This document shows positions 34,763-47,250 of a stretch of DNA of 64,000 nucleotides, one piece after another (position 1 is the stretch's first letter; every line of letters starts with the position of its first letter). The translations under genes were made by a program, and so were the position numbers. Below the pieces are notes generated by a model. The model made no database searches. It saw nothing but the letters and a program-made list of their open reading frames with translations, and was not told where the DNA came from. This DNA comes from Panagrolaimus kolymaensis. Taxonomy: Eukaryota; Nematoda; Chromadorea; Rhabditida; Panagrolaimidae. Location of the stretch: NCBI GenBank assembly GCA_028622995.1, contig JAJQJQ010000074.1:248001-312000 (forward strand), given 5' to 3'.

Positions 34763-36649
34763 ATGACAATTTCATATAATATTGACATAGCTCGATCAAA
34801 TTTAAATGGGATATTACGACTTTTATTTCGATGGCGGGGATCTGTTTGGCAAGCAGTTTTAGGACCTTTAATATGTTGGACATGTGCATATTATGTGGTA
34901 TTTGGTATTTATCATTTATTCCTTCCTCAAACTTATCAAGCGTAAACACTTTTCGCTTTTCTTCAAACTAATCGTCGTTTGTTAAGGAATTTTTTTATTT
35001 TAGAAGCTTTGAAAAAGTCACAAATGCTTTTGAAGAAAAAATAGATTCGTACATTCCATTAACATTCGTTTTGGGCTTTTTTGTTTCATCTGTTGTTAGT
35101 CGATGGATGACATTTTTAAATTCTATTGGATGGATCGATACGTAAGCTTTTTTATATTTGCGCAAGTAATGCGAAATGGTGCAGAGCACAACGCGCACCC
35201 TAACGTAAGAAATATTGTCGAATTTTGGGGCGTAGCAAAAATCGCGAAAAAAGTATTTAAAAATGAAAAAATTGTATAAATAAGAAAAAAAATTTATTTT
35301 CAAGAATCTAAAACCAGAAAAGAGTTTTTTATACCAATTGGGCGTCTTCTCAACATTTTAATATTAGTGTAGATTTAGTTCATAAAAAAATCTTTTTATA
35401 GCGCAGCTATAGCTATTTCAATGTATATTCGAGGAAGCGATGATGAAACTCGAATAATTCGTCGCTCCATGATTCGATACATGGTTCTTAGTCAAACTTT
35501 AGTCTTACGTGATGTTTCCATTCAAGTTCGAGGACGTTTCCCTACTTTAGGCACGATTGAAGCTGCGGGGCTTTTAACTGATGAAGAAAGGGATATAATT
35601 GAAAAAACCATTGATGCATATAGTCGATATTGGATTCCAATTCAATGGACAGAAGATCTTTTAATTCAAGCTCAAGAAAATAATAAAATTTCGAACACTT
35701 TTACGCTTGAAAAAATTTCAAATGAAATAAATAATTTCCGTCAAGGTTTGGAAAGCTTGTTAAAATTTGATTGGGTTCCCATTCCACTTGTTTATCCTCA
35801 ATTGGTTACATTTTCCGTTAGATTATATTTTTTTATTACTCTTTTTACAAGGCAATATACTAAACCTTTATCATCTGAATTTCCAGTAAGTTTTATATAT
35901 TTTATTAAACAAAAAATACAATATTAATTGAAAATTATTTTTTAAGGCTTCTCTCATTTTATGTTTGCCTCTTGCAACTATGATTCAATTTATTGTTTAT
36001 ATGTAAAAAGTTTTGAGTTTTAAAATTAGGTACTTTTATAAAAAAAATTTAGTGGGTGGCTGAAAGTGGCAGAAGAAATTTTAAATCCCCTTGGAAATGA
36101 TGAAGATGATTTGGAATGTAATTATATTATAGATAAAAATCTTATCACTGGTTTCACCTTAGTGGATAATGGTGGAAAAATTACTCCTAAACCACGAAAG
36201 GATGCTTTTTGGGATGTTAAGAAAATTGCATTGCTTTATAGTTTTGAAGCTGCTAAGCGACCTGTTACACCTCTTGCATGCTCATTTATTAATATCAAGT
36301 AAGAAAAAATAAATATAAAAAAATCAATACAAAATATAAAAAAATTTTTAGTTTTGTTAAAAATGTTGATAATGTTATTATGGTTCCGCATAAATGTAAT
36401 TTAGCTGATATGACTAAAAAAGAAAGAGTAAGTTTGAAAGAAAGAAGATTTATCAAAAAAATTATAATTTGTTTGCAGGAAGAAAATATGAAAAAAGTTA
36501 GCGTCACCGAGTTTAACAAAGAATATTCGGAAGCCCAGCGAAACCAGAAAAAATGCGATCCAAATAAAATTTTAGAAGAAATGAAAAAAGTTTGTGATGA
36601 TAATGTTTTTGTAATGGATAATGTTCTTTCCCAAACTCCATTATTATGA
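34763..36649 (+). CDS. Bestrophin chloride channel, intact
   Basis: Seven exons (34763-34941, 35004-35141, 35402-35885, 35947-36002, 36053-36298, 36352-36427, 36479-36649) join in frame to 449 residues. The N-terminus TISYNIDIAR...WRGSVWQAVL, the helix IPLTFVLGFFVSSVVSRW, the RFPT motif, DWVPIPLVYPQLV and GWLKVAEEILNPLGNDEDDL are bestrophin hallmarks. The last includes the acidic Ca2+ clasp. Family knowledge: pentameric Ca2+-activated anion channels of plasma or intracellular membranes. The C-terminal tail after about residue 355 is short and polar. The 3' third was duplicated, inverted and broken at 19-20 kb. Confidence 0.92.
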
Positions 36650-36766
36650 AAGACATTTAACAAATAATAATTATTGATACTTCAACGTTGAATTAAACAC
36701 AAAATCAAAGCATAATTTTTTATATCTTCTTTATATTTACAGGTTAAATAAAGGTTTAAAGCTTGA

Positions 36767-36895
36767 CCAAAATACAAAAAATTTAGTAAAAAGGTTTAGT
36801 TTTAAAAACATCACAAAAGAGAGCATTTTTTAAACTTACCTGTTATTTTATCGATTCATTTTTTTAGTTTGTAAATTTTTTTGAATATTTTATTA
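36767..36895 (+). repeat. Two-box module a
   Basis: Box A at 36767-36788 (CCAAAATACAAAAAATTTAG), box B at 36876-36895 (TTTTTTTGAATATTTTATTA). Start-to-start spacing about 109 bp. The interval goes from A-rich to T-rich. Confidence 0.6.
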
Positions 36896-37440
36896 CATTA
36901 TTTTTTTAAAACTTTTTTGAAAACGATTCGATAAAAAAAATAATATAAGATTGTTCCTTGTTGAAATGTTGAAATCATAGACGCTTTTATTCATAGCAAA
37001 AATAATTTCTTTACGCATAAATTTCTTTCTATACGAGGCAAAGAAAAAAAACTTAAATGCCAAGAATGTGTCAAAAATTATTCGAGTTTAATTTAATTTT
37101 AAAGAATCTTCAATGAGTATAATATTCGTTTAAAATAATAAATATAAGGAAAAACAATTTTATTCGGATTTTTTCATCTTTTAATGAAGAAAAAAAAGTT
37201 TCTGCAGAAAATCTTTTTATGTTCATTTTTTCAACAATGTTTGAATATTTAGATATTCTTTATCTATTTTCTAAATATATAATCTTATAAGATTAAAGTT
37301 GAAAATTGGCACGATACTTTATAATAAATCGGAAACTGTGTATTTTCATTATGAATTTTTAAAATCAAAACACAAAGCTTAAGAAAATAATCGGAATTTT
37401 TAACTAATTTTGATCACATTTCGTTGAAATGTGTTTCGGA

Positions 37441-37505
37441 AAAGCCTCGTTAATTCATCTTCGACAAACTTTGAGTATTGCATTAAATCAAGCGAATAAT
37501 ACAAG
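37441..37505 (+). pseudogene. Exon-like scrap (HLRQTLSIALNQANNT)
   Basis: An open stretch ending at a plausible donor (AAG|GTATAT). It reads IHLRQTLSIALNQANNT, which looks coding but is not recognised. Possibly part of the same dead gene as 37575-37696. Confidence 0.25.
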
Positions 37506-37574
37506 GTATATGTTGCTATTTTTTGGAATCCTTTTTAAACTTGATAAATGTCGATTATGGAAAATGAATGAGAG

Positions 37575-37696
37575 ATGAAATTCAAAAAACGATGTTTTAT
37601 CAAAGCTTTGGATATGTTTCAAACAAAAGATGATTTAAACATTATTTATGAACTTCTTGCACCCACAAAATCTTTACTTGTAACTTTGGAAGCTAG
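37575..37696 (+). pseudogene. Exon-like scrap (ALDMFQTKDDLNIIYELL)
   Basis: Begins with an ATG and reads as an amphipathic, helical-looking segment (ALDMFQTKDDLNIIYELLAP). No family recognised and no continuation found, so probably a decayed gene copy. Confidence 0.3.
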
Positions 37697-37883
37697 GTTT
37701 TTTCTCAACTTTCTCCTTTCATATCTCTAACTTGCCTTCATTCTTAGCTTTTATTTAATAAAGATTTTACAAAAAAAATAATGATTCCAGTGTTAAGAAA
37801 TGCATAAAATTAAATTTTTTATTACGCCTTTAAAGAAATTCAATATTGTCGTTTAAAATGTTTTCTAAACAACTTGTTGGAAA

Positions 37884-37911
37884 GCAAAATACTAAACATG
37901 TAGTTTGAAAG
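37884..37911 (+). repeat. Two-box module b (box A only)
   Basis: CAAAATACTAAACATGTAG followed by TTTGAAAG. Its 5' flank (ACTTGTTGGAAAG) matches that of module l near 52577 (ACTTGGTGGAAAG), so the homology extends upstream of the box. Confidence 0.6.
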
Positions 37912-37986
37912 AAGCAAAAATTTTTTATAACTCTTTTTTATTCCTTAAAAGAACGACATGCTTTTATGAGAAAACATAAATGTGTA

Positions 37987-38120
37987 GCAAAAATACAAAA
38001 AATGTAGTTTAAGATAATGTTAAAATTTTCATTTAAAAAAAAAGCAATTTTCTTTTGTTTGCATAATATATATTTTTTTCTCACATTTTTTAATACTTTC
38101 ATTTTTTGAATATTTTGTTT
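37987..38120 (+). repeat. Two-box module c
   Basis: Box A at 37987-38012 (CAAAAATACAAAAAATGTAG), box B at 38102-38120 (TTTTTTGAATATTTTGTTT). Spacing 115 bp. The sequence around box B also matches module m (TTTTTCTCACATT). Confidence 0.65.
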
Positions 38121-38281
38121 TAATTTTCTTATTATTTTTGTAAATTAAAAAGTTTTGTATTCTAATATTCAATTTTGATTTTTTTGAATGATAAATATTT
38201 GTTTTTTTAGTATTATTACCATCTAGAAAGCGATATAAAAAATCATACGTATTGCTTAAACTTAACCTGTCCTCTTAACAG

Positions 38282-38568
38282 AAAATATTGGAATTTTAAT
38301 TATTAAAACCGACAACGGTTACATTCAAATAGTGTCAGAAAAAGATAGAAAATCATTTCTATCAGTCAACTTATCCATTTTTTCTTCGAGCACAACGCAA
38401 AATGACACGTTTTATAATGTAAACGTTCAAAACGAAGCTCTTTACAATGTAATGATTGACGCTTCTCACTTTACTTTTGGAAATGATGTCATTAACACAT
38501 ATGCAGTTACATCCATATTCAATTGTACAAATAAAGTGAAAATAGCATATTTTTTTAGTATTACTTGA
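38282..38568 (+). pseudogene. Unidentified coding exon, about 95 codons
   Basis: An open frame follows an AACAG acceptor and reads TDNGYIQIVSEKDRKSFLS near its start, later YNVNVQNEALYNVMIDASHF, to a TGA at 38568. Composition looks coding (alternating polar/hydrophobic, few homopolymer residues). No upstream or downstream partner exon was found. It may be a real small exon or a remnant. The frame at 39240-39500, after module d, shares faint similarity. Confidence 0.35.
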
Positions 38569-39187
38569 AACCATGTAAAATGACAGTTGAAATAGTAAGT
38601 TAATAACAAAAAAATAAGCTCACATAAAAGCGCACAAAAGCAAATGGATTTTGCTCATTCATAAATTTTATCTTTATGAAGGCTCAAATTTAAGAACTAA
38701 GAGTATGAGAAAACAGTCAGCATCTTAACAAATTTTGATAACGTTTGTCTAAAAAATGAAGTGTGTTCCGGAAATTAACGAAATAGGAAAAGTATTTAAC
38801 ATTGAAATAACAAACGACCAAGAGACTTTAAAGAAAAAATAATAAAGGTATTGAAGAGATTTTATAAAGAAAAGAAAGAAAAATAATGAGCATAATTAGA
38901 TGATGAACTCTTTTTAAAATTTCAATGACCTTGTCAAAGTGGCAGCCACACGTCTCTATTTTAAAGAAGTCAGCCAAGCAAACGTAACATCTGCCGGGCA
39001 ATTTTTTCATTTAAAAAAAGGGCGGTAATTTGGGCAATGAAAAAAAATTGAAATTTTTTTTGACAATAAAAAAAAGCATTGGTTTCGCTACAAAAAATTT
39101 CGGCAGATGTTGCGTTTTCTAAGATAGTTTATTTAAAGAGCACTTTTTTGGTGTTAGTTTATGAATTTTTTTCTATTCTTTGATAAC

Positions 39188-39206
39188 TTTTTTGAATATT
39201 TCGTTA
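39188..39206 (+). repeat. Two-box module d (box B only)
   Basis: TTTTTTGAATATTTCGTTAT. The expected box A position, about 110 bp upstream, holds only CTACAAAAAATTTCGG, a weak match. Confidence 0.4.
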
Positions 39207-39746
39207 TATTTTTTATTTTTCTTTTTTAAAGTATAACGAATGAGAAATCTATCTTTGCAACTGCTCAGCCATTACAAAAGTTTTTACAATAATATGTATA
39301 AATATGTTAAGTTTAGTTATATCTCAATATCAGACGTCATCCATAACTACATTTTTACACATCGCATAAAAACATTATGTCTTCAAAATCAAAAAACTAT
39401 CACTTTTCGAGTTCAAATATTTGACATTATTTCTCGAAATATTATTTTATTGCGATTCAACAATAACCACCAGCGACAATCAAATTCTCAGATTATTTGA
39501 AGTTTTGCCAATAATCCATCAAATTTCCATCCTTGGCTGCTAAGAAAAGTTAAAAATAAAAAAAAGAAGTCGTATTTAATCAATTTTATTTTAGAACATT
39601 TTATCCAACTGAATCATATTTACCATAAAAAAAGCAATGACGAAACAAAATTTCCGATGAGCATTACAGAAAATTTAGTGCGTGTTTAATAGACAATTTT
39701 ATTCTTGCCTCAGCACACTTGGGCACGGTCAAACGCGAACTTTTCA

Positions 39747-39810
39747 AAATTTGCGCAGACCCCTTAGAACAAAGGGTCCCCCCTTTGAATTTTCGCGAAA
39801 AATTTTCCCT
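39747..39810. repeat. TGCGCAGACC repeat, copy 1
   Basis: AAAATTTGCGCAGACCCC followed by short inverted motifs (AAAGGGTCC; AATTTTCGCGAAAAATT). It shares its first 15 bases with the ends of the element at 41928-42049 and is probably a fragment of the same small family. Confidence 0.5.
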
Positions 39811-41927
39811 TGGATTTTGGTAATTTACCTTAATTCACCGTGTTTTATTTTTCTCTTTTTTTTAAAGTGAAAAGTGTAATGTTATAATTTTAAGCTTTAT
39901 TTTATTCTGGTAAGCTTATTTATTTAGTTTTTCTAGGTGTTACACAGAAAAGTAACTCCTAGCCAATTTTTTACCTTATTTATTTAAAAAAAATTAATTG
40001 TGAAGAATTTAAAAATAAGTAAACTAATTTGGAACAAATAATTACCGTCAATTTGACAATGTTGGAAAAAAACCTGGTAATTATTCCAAGAATTTTATTA
40101 ACCATTGAAAAAATGAATAAAAAATTATTGCACCTTATTTAAAATTTAATTTAAGCTCATTGTATTTTTCCGAAATGAAAAGAATATTCGACTTATAGGT
40201 TGCTTAGTTCAAAAATGTAAGCTTTAAATAGAAAATCTTCGAAAAAATAAACGAGAAACTTTTGGTCAACCTTTTTTTAATTGCTTGAAGAATTAAAGCT
40301 TCTTAAGTAGTTTTAGACATAAGAAATTAACTGATAGGTAGAGTTTATAACCTTTCTTTTTTGGTTATTCCAAGATTTATTTTAAAACATTTTAAATAAG
40401 AAATTGTTGCAAAAATGATAATTATACTTTTAATATAGAAAAACATTAAATTAAATGATATTGCTTAATTTTATTTAATTATTCTGAACTTTTCTATATT
40501 CTAGATAGTTTGTTTTCAATTTAAGGTTAACGATTGAGAAACAGACTAAAGTATTTGTTAAACTTTTTTTTTATTTTTGAGCATATTAAAAATTAATAAA
40601 TAAATAATTAATGGAACAGAAAACTTATTTAAAAGTTAAGCGGTTAAAAATTTTTTATCAACCATTCCAAAACTTTAAAACAAGTGAACGAAGGATAATA
40701 AAATAAAATAGAACAGAAAGGGAAATAGGTTGCTTTTGCTGAGAAAAATAAAATTTTTGTTTAACTTTTTATTCACGATTTTGTCGACTAAATAAAGAAG
40801 ATGTTAAAATTTATCCAGTTCGGTATTTTAGCAAACTTTATAATTTGAAAAAACTTGAAAAACTAACAAACTTTAAAAAAAGCATTCCATTTCCATGAAT
40901 TTAGTTATTATAATATCGCTTTTCATTAATTTAAAATTTAATAAACTTGTCGAAGGGTTAAAAATAGCCAAAAAAAATCAGGCGATTTAGAAAACTAAAT
41001 CTTTTTCAAACTTTGGAATTTTCAAAGAGTTAAGAAAAAAGCTAACAAAATTATTTTTTTTATTATTTCCACATTCTTAAAAGTCGTAGAAGTTCATTAA
41101 AGGTTGAACAAAAAAACATAATAATAAGATTGCCGCTTGAAATTAGTTTTTAGGATTTTTAATAACTTTAGAATTGAGGAAAAACCAATGGATGAGAAGA
41201 TTTTTTAATTTAGAAAAATTTTTGGAACCTTAAAAATCACAAAAGGAAAATATGCGTATTAAAAATAAGAAAAATGCACATTATCCTTGTAATAATAAAC
41301 GGCAAAAATTTCAAGTTTTGGAGTTAAAATATGAACGGGCTATGGAAAATATTAAGTTCAAAAATTGAGGATAAATTAACATGTTTTGAACAACAATCAA
41401 GCGCAATCATTAGTTTGGAAAAGACTGATTTTTTTTAGAAAAAAAAATATGGAGAATTATTCATCATATTTACTTCTTTATTCTCAGAGAATTGCATTTT
41501 TTCAAATTGCCTTGATCTTATCCTCTATGCGATTTCGATAACTTTTTTTGGTTCTTCAGTAAGATGGGTGAGTGAAAGGTGTGAATATGTTCACTCCTTC
41601 TTCGCAAGGTATGCAGGAAATGACTATTATTGCTGTGGATGACAACCCTTCAAAAAATAAGCCACGCACTTTGAGTTTTTAAATAAAATTTATATCTTTT
41701 AACCTAACAAAAAGAAATGCGTTATTATGTTTCTCATTGCAACAATATTATTTTTTACATTATTTTTTTGGAAAAATTAACATATTACCAACTAACTCCT
41801 AAAATAAGCGGCATTTTTTATCCACTAAAATTAAAAAATAATTCATTCTTAATTGTGTGAAGCATCTTTCTTTGAAAATTCTGTAGAGCACTTTAAAAAA
41901 ATTAATCTTATAAAAAAAAGGCTTCAC

Positions 41928-42049
41928 GATTTGTGCGCAGACCTCTTTGTTCTCGGAAAGTAATGGTTTGATCATACCACTGAGCTGACTACTTTTGTAG
42001 TATTAATTAAAGTTAAATTTTTTACATTGAAACAGGGTCTGCGCAAATT
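41928..42049. mobile_element. Small TIR element with TGCGCAGACC ends
   Basis: GATTTGTGCGCAGACC at the left and GGGTCTGCGCAAATT at the right form inverted ends of a 122-bp element. Inside, on the minus strand, is a tRNA A-box-like stretch (GTCAGCTCAGTGGTATGATC) without a matching B box, so a tRNA-derived origin is possible but unproven. Confidence 0.5.
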
Positions 42050-42260
42050 ATTCTTCACTGACCACAATATTAAACAATAATTGTAAAATGACTAATCCTA
42101 ACAGCTTAACTATTTTTTTAAATAAAATATGATAAACAACGTAACTCTTTCTTTTCACATCTTTTTCTTGCTTTCCTTTTCCTCCTTTCCTTAATTTATT
42201 TTTAAATTTTCTATTTTTCCTTCAATTTTTCGTCTATTTTTTTTTTTTTGCTTTTGAAAA

Positions 42261-42345
42261 TGCGCAGACCTACACTTTTCTCTGCGCAGACCCCCAGACC
42301 CCCACACGCGTTGCGTGTGGTTGCGTGTCACTTGCCCATGTGTGT
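42261..42345. repeat. TGCGCAGACC repeats plus GC-rich palindrome
   Basis: Two copies of TGCGCAGACC (42261-42270 and 42283-42292), then CCACACGC-GTT-GCGTGTGG, a perfect short hairpin. The GC content stands out sharply from the surroundings. Probably a fragment of the same small element family. Confidence 0.5.
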
Positions 42346-43120
42346 GTCTCAGAAATGTTACTTGACAGTTTTTTTCCATCTACTTTTTTCTTAATTTTTC
42401 CTTTTATTCATTTTAAAACAAAATTTCAAAAGAAAAAAGACAGGAATTAAAATATTCAAAAAAGAGAAGAAGAAAAATTTTTTATAAAACATAAGCAGAT
42501 TAAATGCATTTTATGCACAAAAAAAACTGATATAAAAAAGTGAATGTGATTTTATTTTTTCATGAAATTTAGCGTCTTTGATGAAAAATGATATTGCTTT
42601 TGTTTTTCTTTTGATTCACTGTCGTCGTCGTAAAAAAATCAAAACAGATAGGGTAAAAGAATAACACTTTTCTTAACATTTGGAATCAATTATCGCTGAT
42701 AGGGTTTTAAGAAACGTAACAAAAAAATTCTTTTTAACACAGATGGGCTATGGCTAAACATGAAAAAAGTTGCTTGAATTTATAAATTTTTTTACATTTG
42801 CATCTATAAAATATTTCTACATGGGGTAAAAATATCTCGTCATTTGCATTTTGTTTGATAAGGTTGTGGAAAAGGTACTTATAATGCAAATACCTATACA
42901 CTGAAATTTAATGAGCTGATAACAACCTATTTTTCTCTATTTTTTTTCACTAAAATAAATGCAAGCATAGTATTAGATAAATGTGATAAGAAAAAAAAAC
43001 ACCCATAGTATTTTTGATTGCATTTTCTTTTTCTTAAAATTTTTTTCGTTCATATTACTTTTTTTATTATAAAATTTGATTTGGAAAATTATTATTTTTC
43101 ATTGTTCAACAAAAAAAAAA

Positions 43121-46100
43121 ATGGAAAACACTGAAGGTGAGTAAACTTCGAAGAAAAAGAAATGTATGAGAAATAGTTTTTTTGTTTTAGAAATCAAATT
43201 AAAGATTAAGAAAAGGTTGGAAAAATTTAAGCCAAAATATGGGAATATTGATACATCTTCTCTTGCTTCCTGCGATAATTCTAATTTGCAAAGCTTCTAT
43301 GAAATAATTAATTCACCAAATGAAAATGGTTTTAAGAATCTACTAGATATTTGTAACAAATATAAGCTTGAAAGCATTTATTGGTCTTTACTTACAAATT
43401 ATACATATGGTCCAAATTATTTTGATGTTTCTGAAAATAATACATAAATTCAAGAAAATAAAAGAGAGGAATTGAAAGAAACTATTGAATATTTGAATAA
43501 TGAATACATGAACAATAAAAATATATATGAACCCTTGAAAGAAGGAAATACCTTATTACATTATGCTGCAAAGGGATCATTTATAGACGCTATAAAGAAA
43601 ACACAAATCCCTCTAAAAATTATGAAAGGTATCATTGCCATAGCTTTAAGAGATGGAAAGGAAAAAGATATTATTCGCTATAAAAATTACTGTCAATGTA
43701 CTCCTTTAAGGCGGGCAATTAATAATGAACATTATGAGGCTATTGAATATTTAGCGGAATGTTATAACAGATTTGAAATTATCCGTGATAAATGGTCACT
43801 TGTGCATTTGGCAGCACAAATTAATGGTGAAAAATTTCTTCCTCCTCTTTTAAAAGTATATTTAAATTATATATTTCTAGAAAACTATAAAATAAAAAAC
43901 TAATGTTTTAGAATGGCTGGAATGTTGATGAATTAGATGATGAAGGACGAACATTGCTACTTGTCACTGTAGAAAAAGGCGATATTGCAAGTATAAAATA
44001 TATTCTCGATAGAAACGCAGATTTAAAAGCCAATGACAAAAGAGGTTATACTCCACTTTTAGTCGCCGCAAGTTGTGATAACTTTGAAGCCGTAAAGGTT
44101 ACTTAAAATTCAGTTTTATAAATTTTGAAATATTTTAAAATTTAAGTTATTAATACAATATAATGCTGACAATGATTGCTTAAGAAATGAAAAAGATAAT
44201 GATGGTAAAGGAATATTAGCAATTGCAATAAAACACAATTCCATGAAAGTTTTTGAGGTAAACTTGAAAAAAAATGTTGTTATTATATAGGTCGGGAAGA
44301 GGGCCTGCATATGCCTGAAAAACCGGGAGCGGGACGAAAAAGTCGGTTGTTTTCCTTGCCTAATATTATATAAGAAAGTAATGAACTTTTTTATTTTATG
44401 CATATATCTCTTTTATAGTTTATTATCAACTATTCTTCGACTTTATTATCATATATGGTTAAAGAAAAGATTTTGAGGGATGATTCTTCAACTTTATTCT
44501 CATATACGGTTAAAAGAAAAACAAGTGGGGATAATATGAATTCATCTCTTCATATGCCTGATTCATATCAAAATACACATTTACACATCGTTGCTCAAAC
44601 AGGCAATATAGAAATTTTTGAGGTATGTATGTAGAAAATACAAAATTGTAAAACATAAGCTTTGAAAAAAATTTTTTAGACTTTAATTAAATCTAACTTT
44701 TACAAGGAAATAGATCTACTAAATAAAGATGAACAAACTTCATTGCATATTGCTGCAGAAAATGGTTGCGAAGATATCTTTAGAAATTTATTATCAAAAG
44801 GAGCATCGCTTAAAGTAAAGGATAAAAATGGTGAAACACCTTTTTACATTATTTGTAAAAAAGGCTTAACCAATCTAATTCAAAATGTTTTAAATCGTGT
44901 GGATTCCTTCGTAACTAATAATTCTCGAAGAGACTATTTAGAAATTGCTATTAAAACTCAAAATTTATTTTTATTAAAACATGTTTTCGAGAAGTTTTTT
45001 AATGAACAAAAGGATATCATTCTTCAAGATAATCAAGCTTGTTTTAAAAGATCTATTGAAACAGGTTTTGAAGAGGGTGTGCGTTATTTTTTAAATATGG
45101 AAAATATCGAAACGTTTCTTCGCCGTCAACCTCCTACTAAAAGACCTTTTGACTGTAGTTCACCAAATCCAAAAAGCCCCATGCAATTATTAATTGAATA
45201 TATGCCAAAAATGGCTGGCATTGTTTTTGATCAATGCATTACTAAAGAAAACAATGAAACAATATTTAATTTTGAATTTCTTGATAATATTTATTACACC
45301 CCAACAAATAAAAAAAATATGAGTTTACATAAAACCGACGACAAAAATGATCCAGAAGAAGCAATATCCCTTAAAAATTCTTTGCTTTCTCTAAGTGAAG
45401 AAGATATGATATATCAAAACCCAGATCACACGTCTTCACAAAATGTAGAAGAAAAAAATTATAATATAATTATGAAAAATCACCCATTGACGCTTATTGT
45501 AAGTTAGTTATCCGCCGCTATCTTAAATTTATTATTGGATTTATGTAGGTTAAACATAATTGCCATGATTTACTTTTTCACCCTCTTGTGGAAGCTTATA
45601 TTGATATAAAATGGAATCGATTTGCTAAATGGGGATATTATGCTTGTAAGCTTCTTATCACTTTCAAATGTGTGTGCTATCATAATTCCGTTTTAGCTTG
45701 TCTTTTCCTTTCTTTATTTCTTATTGTTTTAACTTTTGTAATAATTGAAACTAAACCAATATCTGAAATTAATGGGAATGTAACGACAAATGATACTCAT
45801 TCATATTATTCCGAAAGTAGGGTAAGAATAGTCTAAATTTATAACAAAGAATTTTTATAATCCTTTTTAAGACCATTTCTGAAGCAATTCTAGCTATTTT
45901 TGTGGTAATTCAATTCGGTATATTAGTATTTAAAATAAAGCAGGAAGAAACTTTTAATTTTTTTGATACTTGTGGAACTTTTATTACGCTATTGATATCT
46001 TTTATTGGTATAACGAGTATGAGTATCACATTTCGTTATTGGTTAACTCCAAATATGAAATGGAATATACTAATCTTTTTGAACTTATGCGCATGGCTAA

Positions 46101-47092
46101 ATATTATGAATTATTTAAAAAAGCATCCAAGATTTGGTGTTTATGTTTTGATGGTAATGTTCAAACACAATCAATCAATAAGAAAAGGATACTAGTATAT
46201 TTTCAGATTCAACATATTATAACATCATTTTTGAGATTTGCACCTATTTTCATTGTTTTTTTGTTACCTTTTGTTATATTTTTTCATGTATCTCTTGTGG
46301 AAGACGTGAGTTTCTTTTAGAAAAAAAATTTCCCCTGAGCAGCTTTAAGAGAAAAGTCGCACAAAATATTATTCATGTTTGTAATATTTTTCTTTAGATT
46401 AGTTTTCCAACATTTTTTGAAACATTTCTTCATACATTAGTTATGATGACTGGAGAATTCAATTACAAGGAAACAATTGCTTCAAAATCAAACGTCCTTA
46501 CAAGCATAGTTTTTTGTATTTTTCTCTTTTTTATAACCATTTTTTTAATGAACTTTCTCATCGGTTTGGCTGTTAGTGATATTTCTAAAATTCTTGAAAA
46601 AATTACTGTCACTAGAAGAATTATGCAAATTGGAACAATTCATCATGTTGAAATTTCTATGCCAGAATATTTTAGAAAAAAATATTGGGAAGGTTTTTGT
46701 CAGCATAAAATAAATATGCAAGAGTTGGAAAGGAAGAAACATTATTTTACTTCAGCTGAATTTCGAGAATATTTTAAATGGTTTGGTTTATCAAAAAGTA
46801 CCATTAAAGATCAAATATCAAACGAAGTAAGTTTCAATTTTAAAAATATATCAACTAATTGAAGTAATTTTTATTTTAGGAAACACCAGAATATATAATT
46901 TTATTAGAAAAAAGAATTAGTGAATTAGAGCGTAAATTAGATAACAGTCTCGCTAGAAACAATAAATTGGATGCTAGTCTTGCTGAGAACAATACCAAGC
47001 TAATATCTGAATTAAATAATATTTCAAAAAATATAACAGCTTTAAATCAAAAATTTGATGACAGGACACATGCGTTACCGGCTCAACCCTGA
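43121..47092 (+). CDS. TRPA-like ankyrin/TRP cation channel with in-frame TAA
   Basis: Eleven exons (43121-43136, 43191-43855, 43912-44097, 44147-44257, 44419-44622, 44680-45498, 45549-45821, 45872-46153, 46207-46305, 46398-46826, 46880-47092) join in phase to about 1,097 residues. The N-terminal half carries ankyrin repeats (DDEGRTLLLVTVEKGDIASI, EQTSLHIAAENGCEDIFRNL). Then come the pre-membrane segment FHPLVEAYIDIKWNRF, six membrane helices, a pore with TLVMMTGEFNYKE, the post-pore segment MNFLIGLAVSDI and a C-terminal coiled coil. This is TRPA architecture: a Ca2+-permeable plasma-membrane channel sensing chemicals, temperature or touch. A TAA at 43445-43447 (codon 91) interrupts an otherwise continuous frame before the first repeats. 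It could be a null allele, a sequencing error, or an unrecognised intron (weak donor near 43330, acceptor before 43465). A 74-bp insertion lies in the intron after 44257. Confidence 0.85.
44281..44372. mobile_element. Tiny GC-rich insertion with 9-bp target duplication
   Basis: A 74-bp GC-rich insert (44290-44363) sits in a TRPA intron between two copies of TATTATATA. Its ends are weakly inverted (GGTCGGGAAG ... CTTGCCTAA) and its body (CCGGGAGCGGGAC) resembles the subterminal arms of the 492-bp element at 19.5 kb, so it may be a deletion derivative of that family. Confidence 0.6.
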
Positions 47093-47250
47093 TTATTCCG
47101 TTTAAATTTATTCATGAAATCAAATATTTTAGTTTAATTTATACCTGGAATAATTACTATTATTCATTGTTGTTTCGAATGGATATGGAAGATCAAATAT
47201 TCGTGTGTCAATATAGTCGTATGTATTTTGTTGGGAAAAGAATACCGCGT

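Larger units (their letters stand above)
36650..43120. other. Gene-poor region with two-box modules and coding scraps
   Basis: 6.5 kb without an intact gene. It contains modules a-d of the two-box family, decayed coding pieces near 37.4-37.7, 38.3-38.6 and possibly 39.2-39.5 kb, and GC-rich TGCGCAGACC repeats near 39.75 and 41.9-42.35 kb. The stretch 39.9-41.9 kb is A/T-rich DNA in which I see no feature, and 42.4-43.1 kb is the TRPA 5' flank. Confidence 0.6.

Noticed and set aside
41928..42049. tRNA gene on the minus strand
   Set aside because: A good A-box-like stretch is present, but no B box and no foldable anticodon or T arms. Treated as part of a small TIR element.
44116..44403. 95-codon minus-strand gene overlapping the TRPA locus
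   Set aside because: It is antisense to a coding exon and the insertion-bearing intron of the TRPA gene and has no family resemblance.
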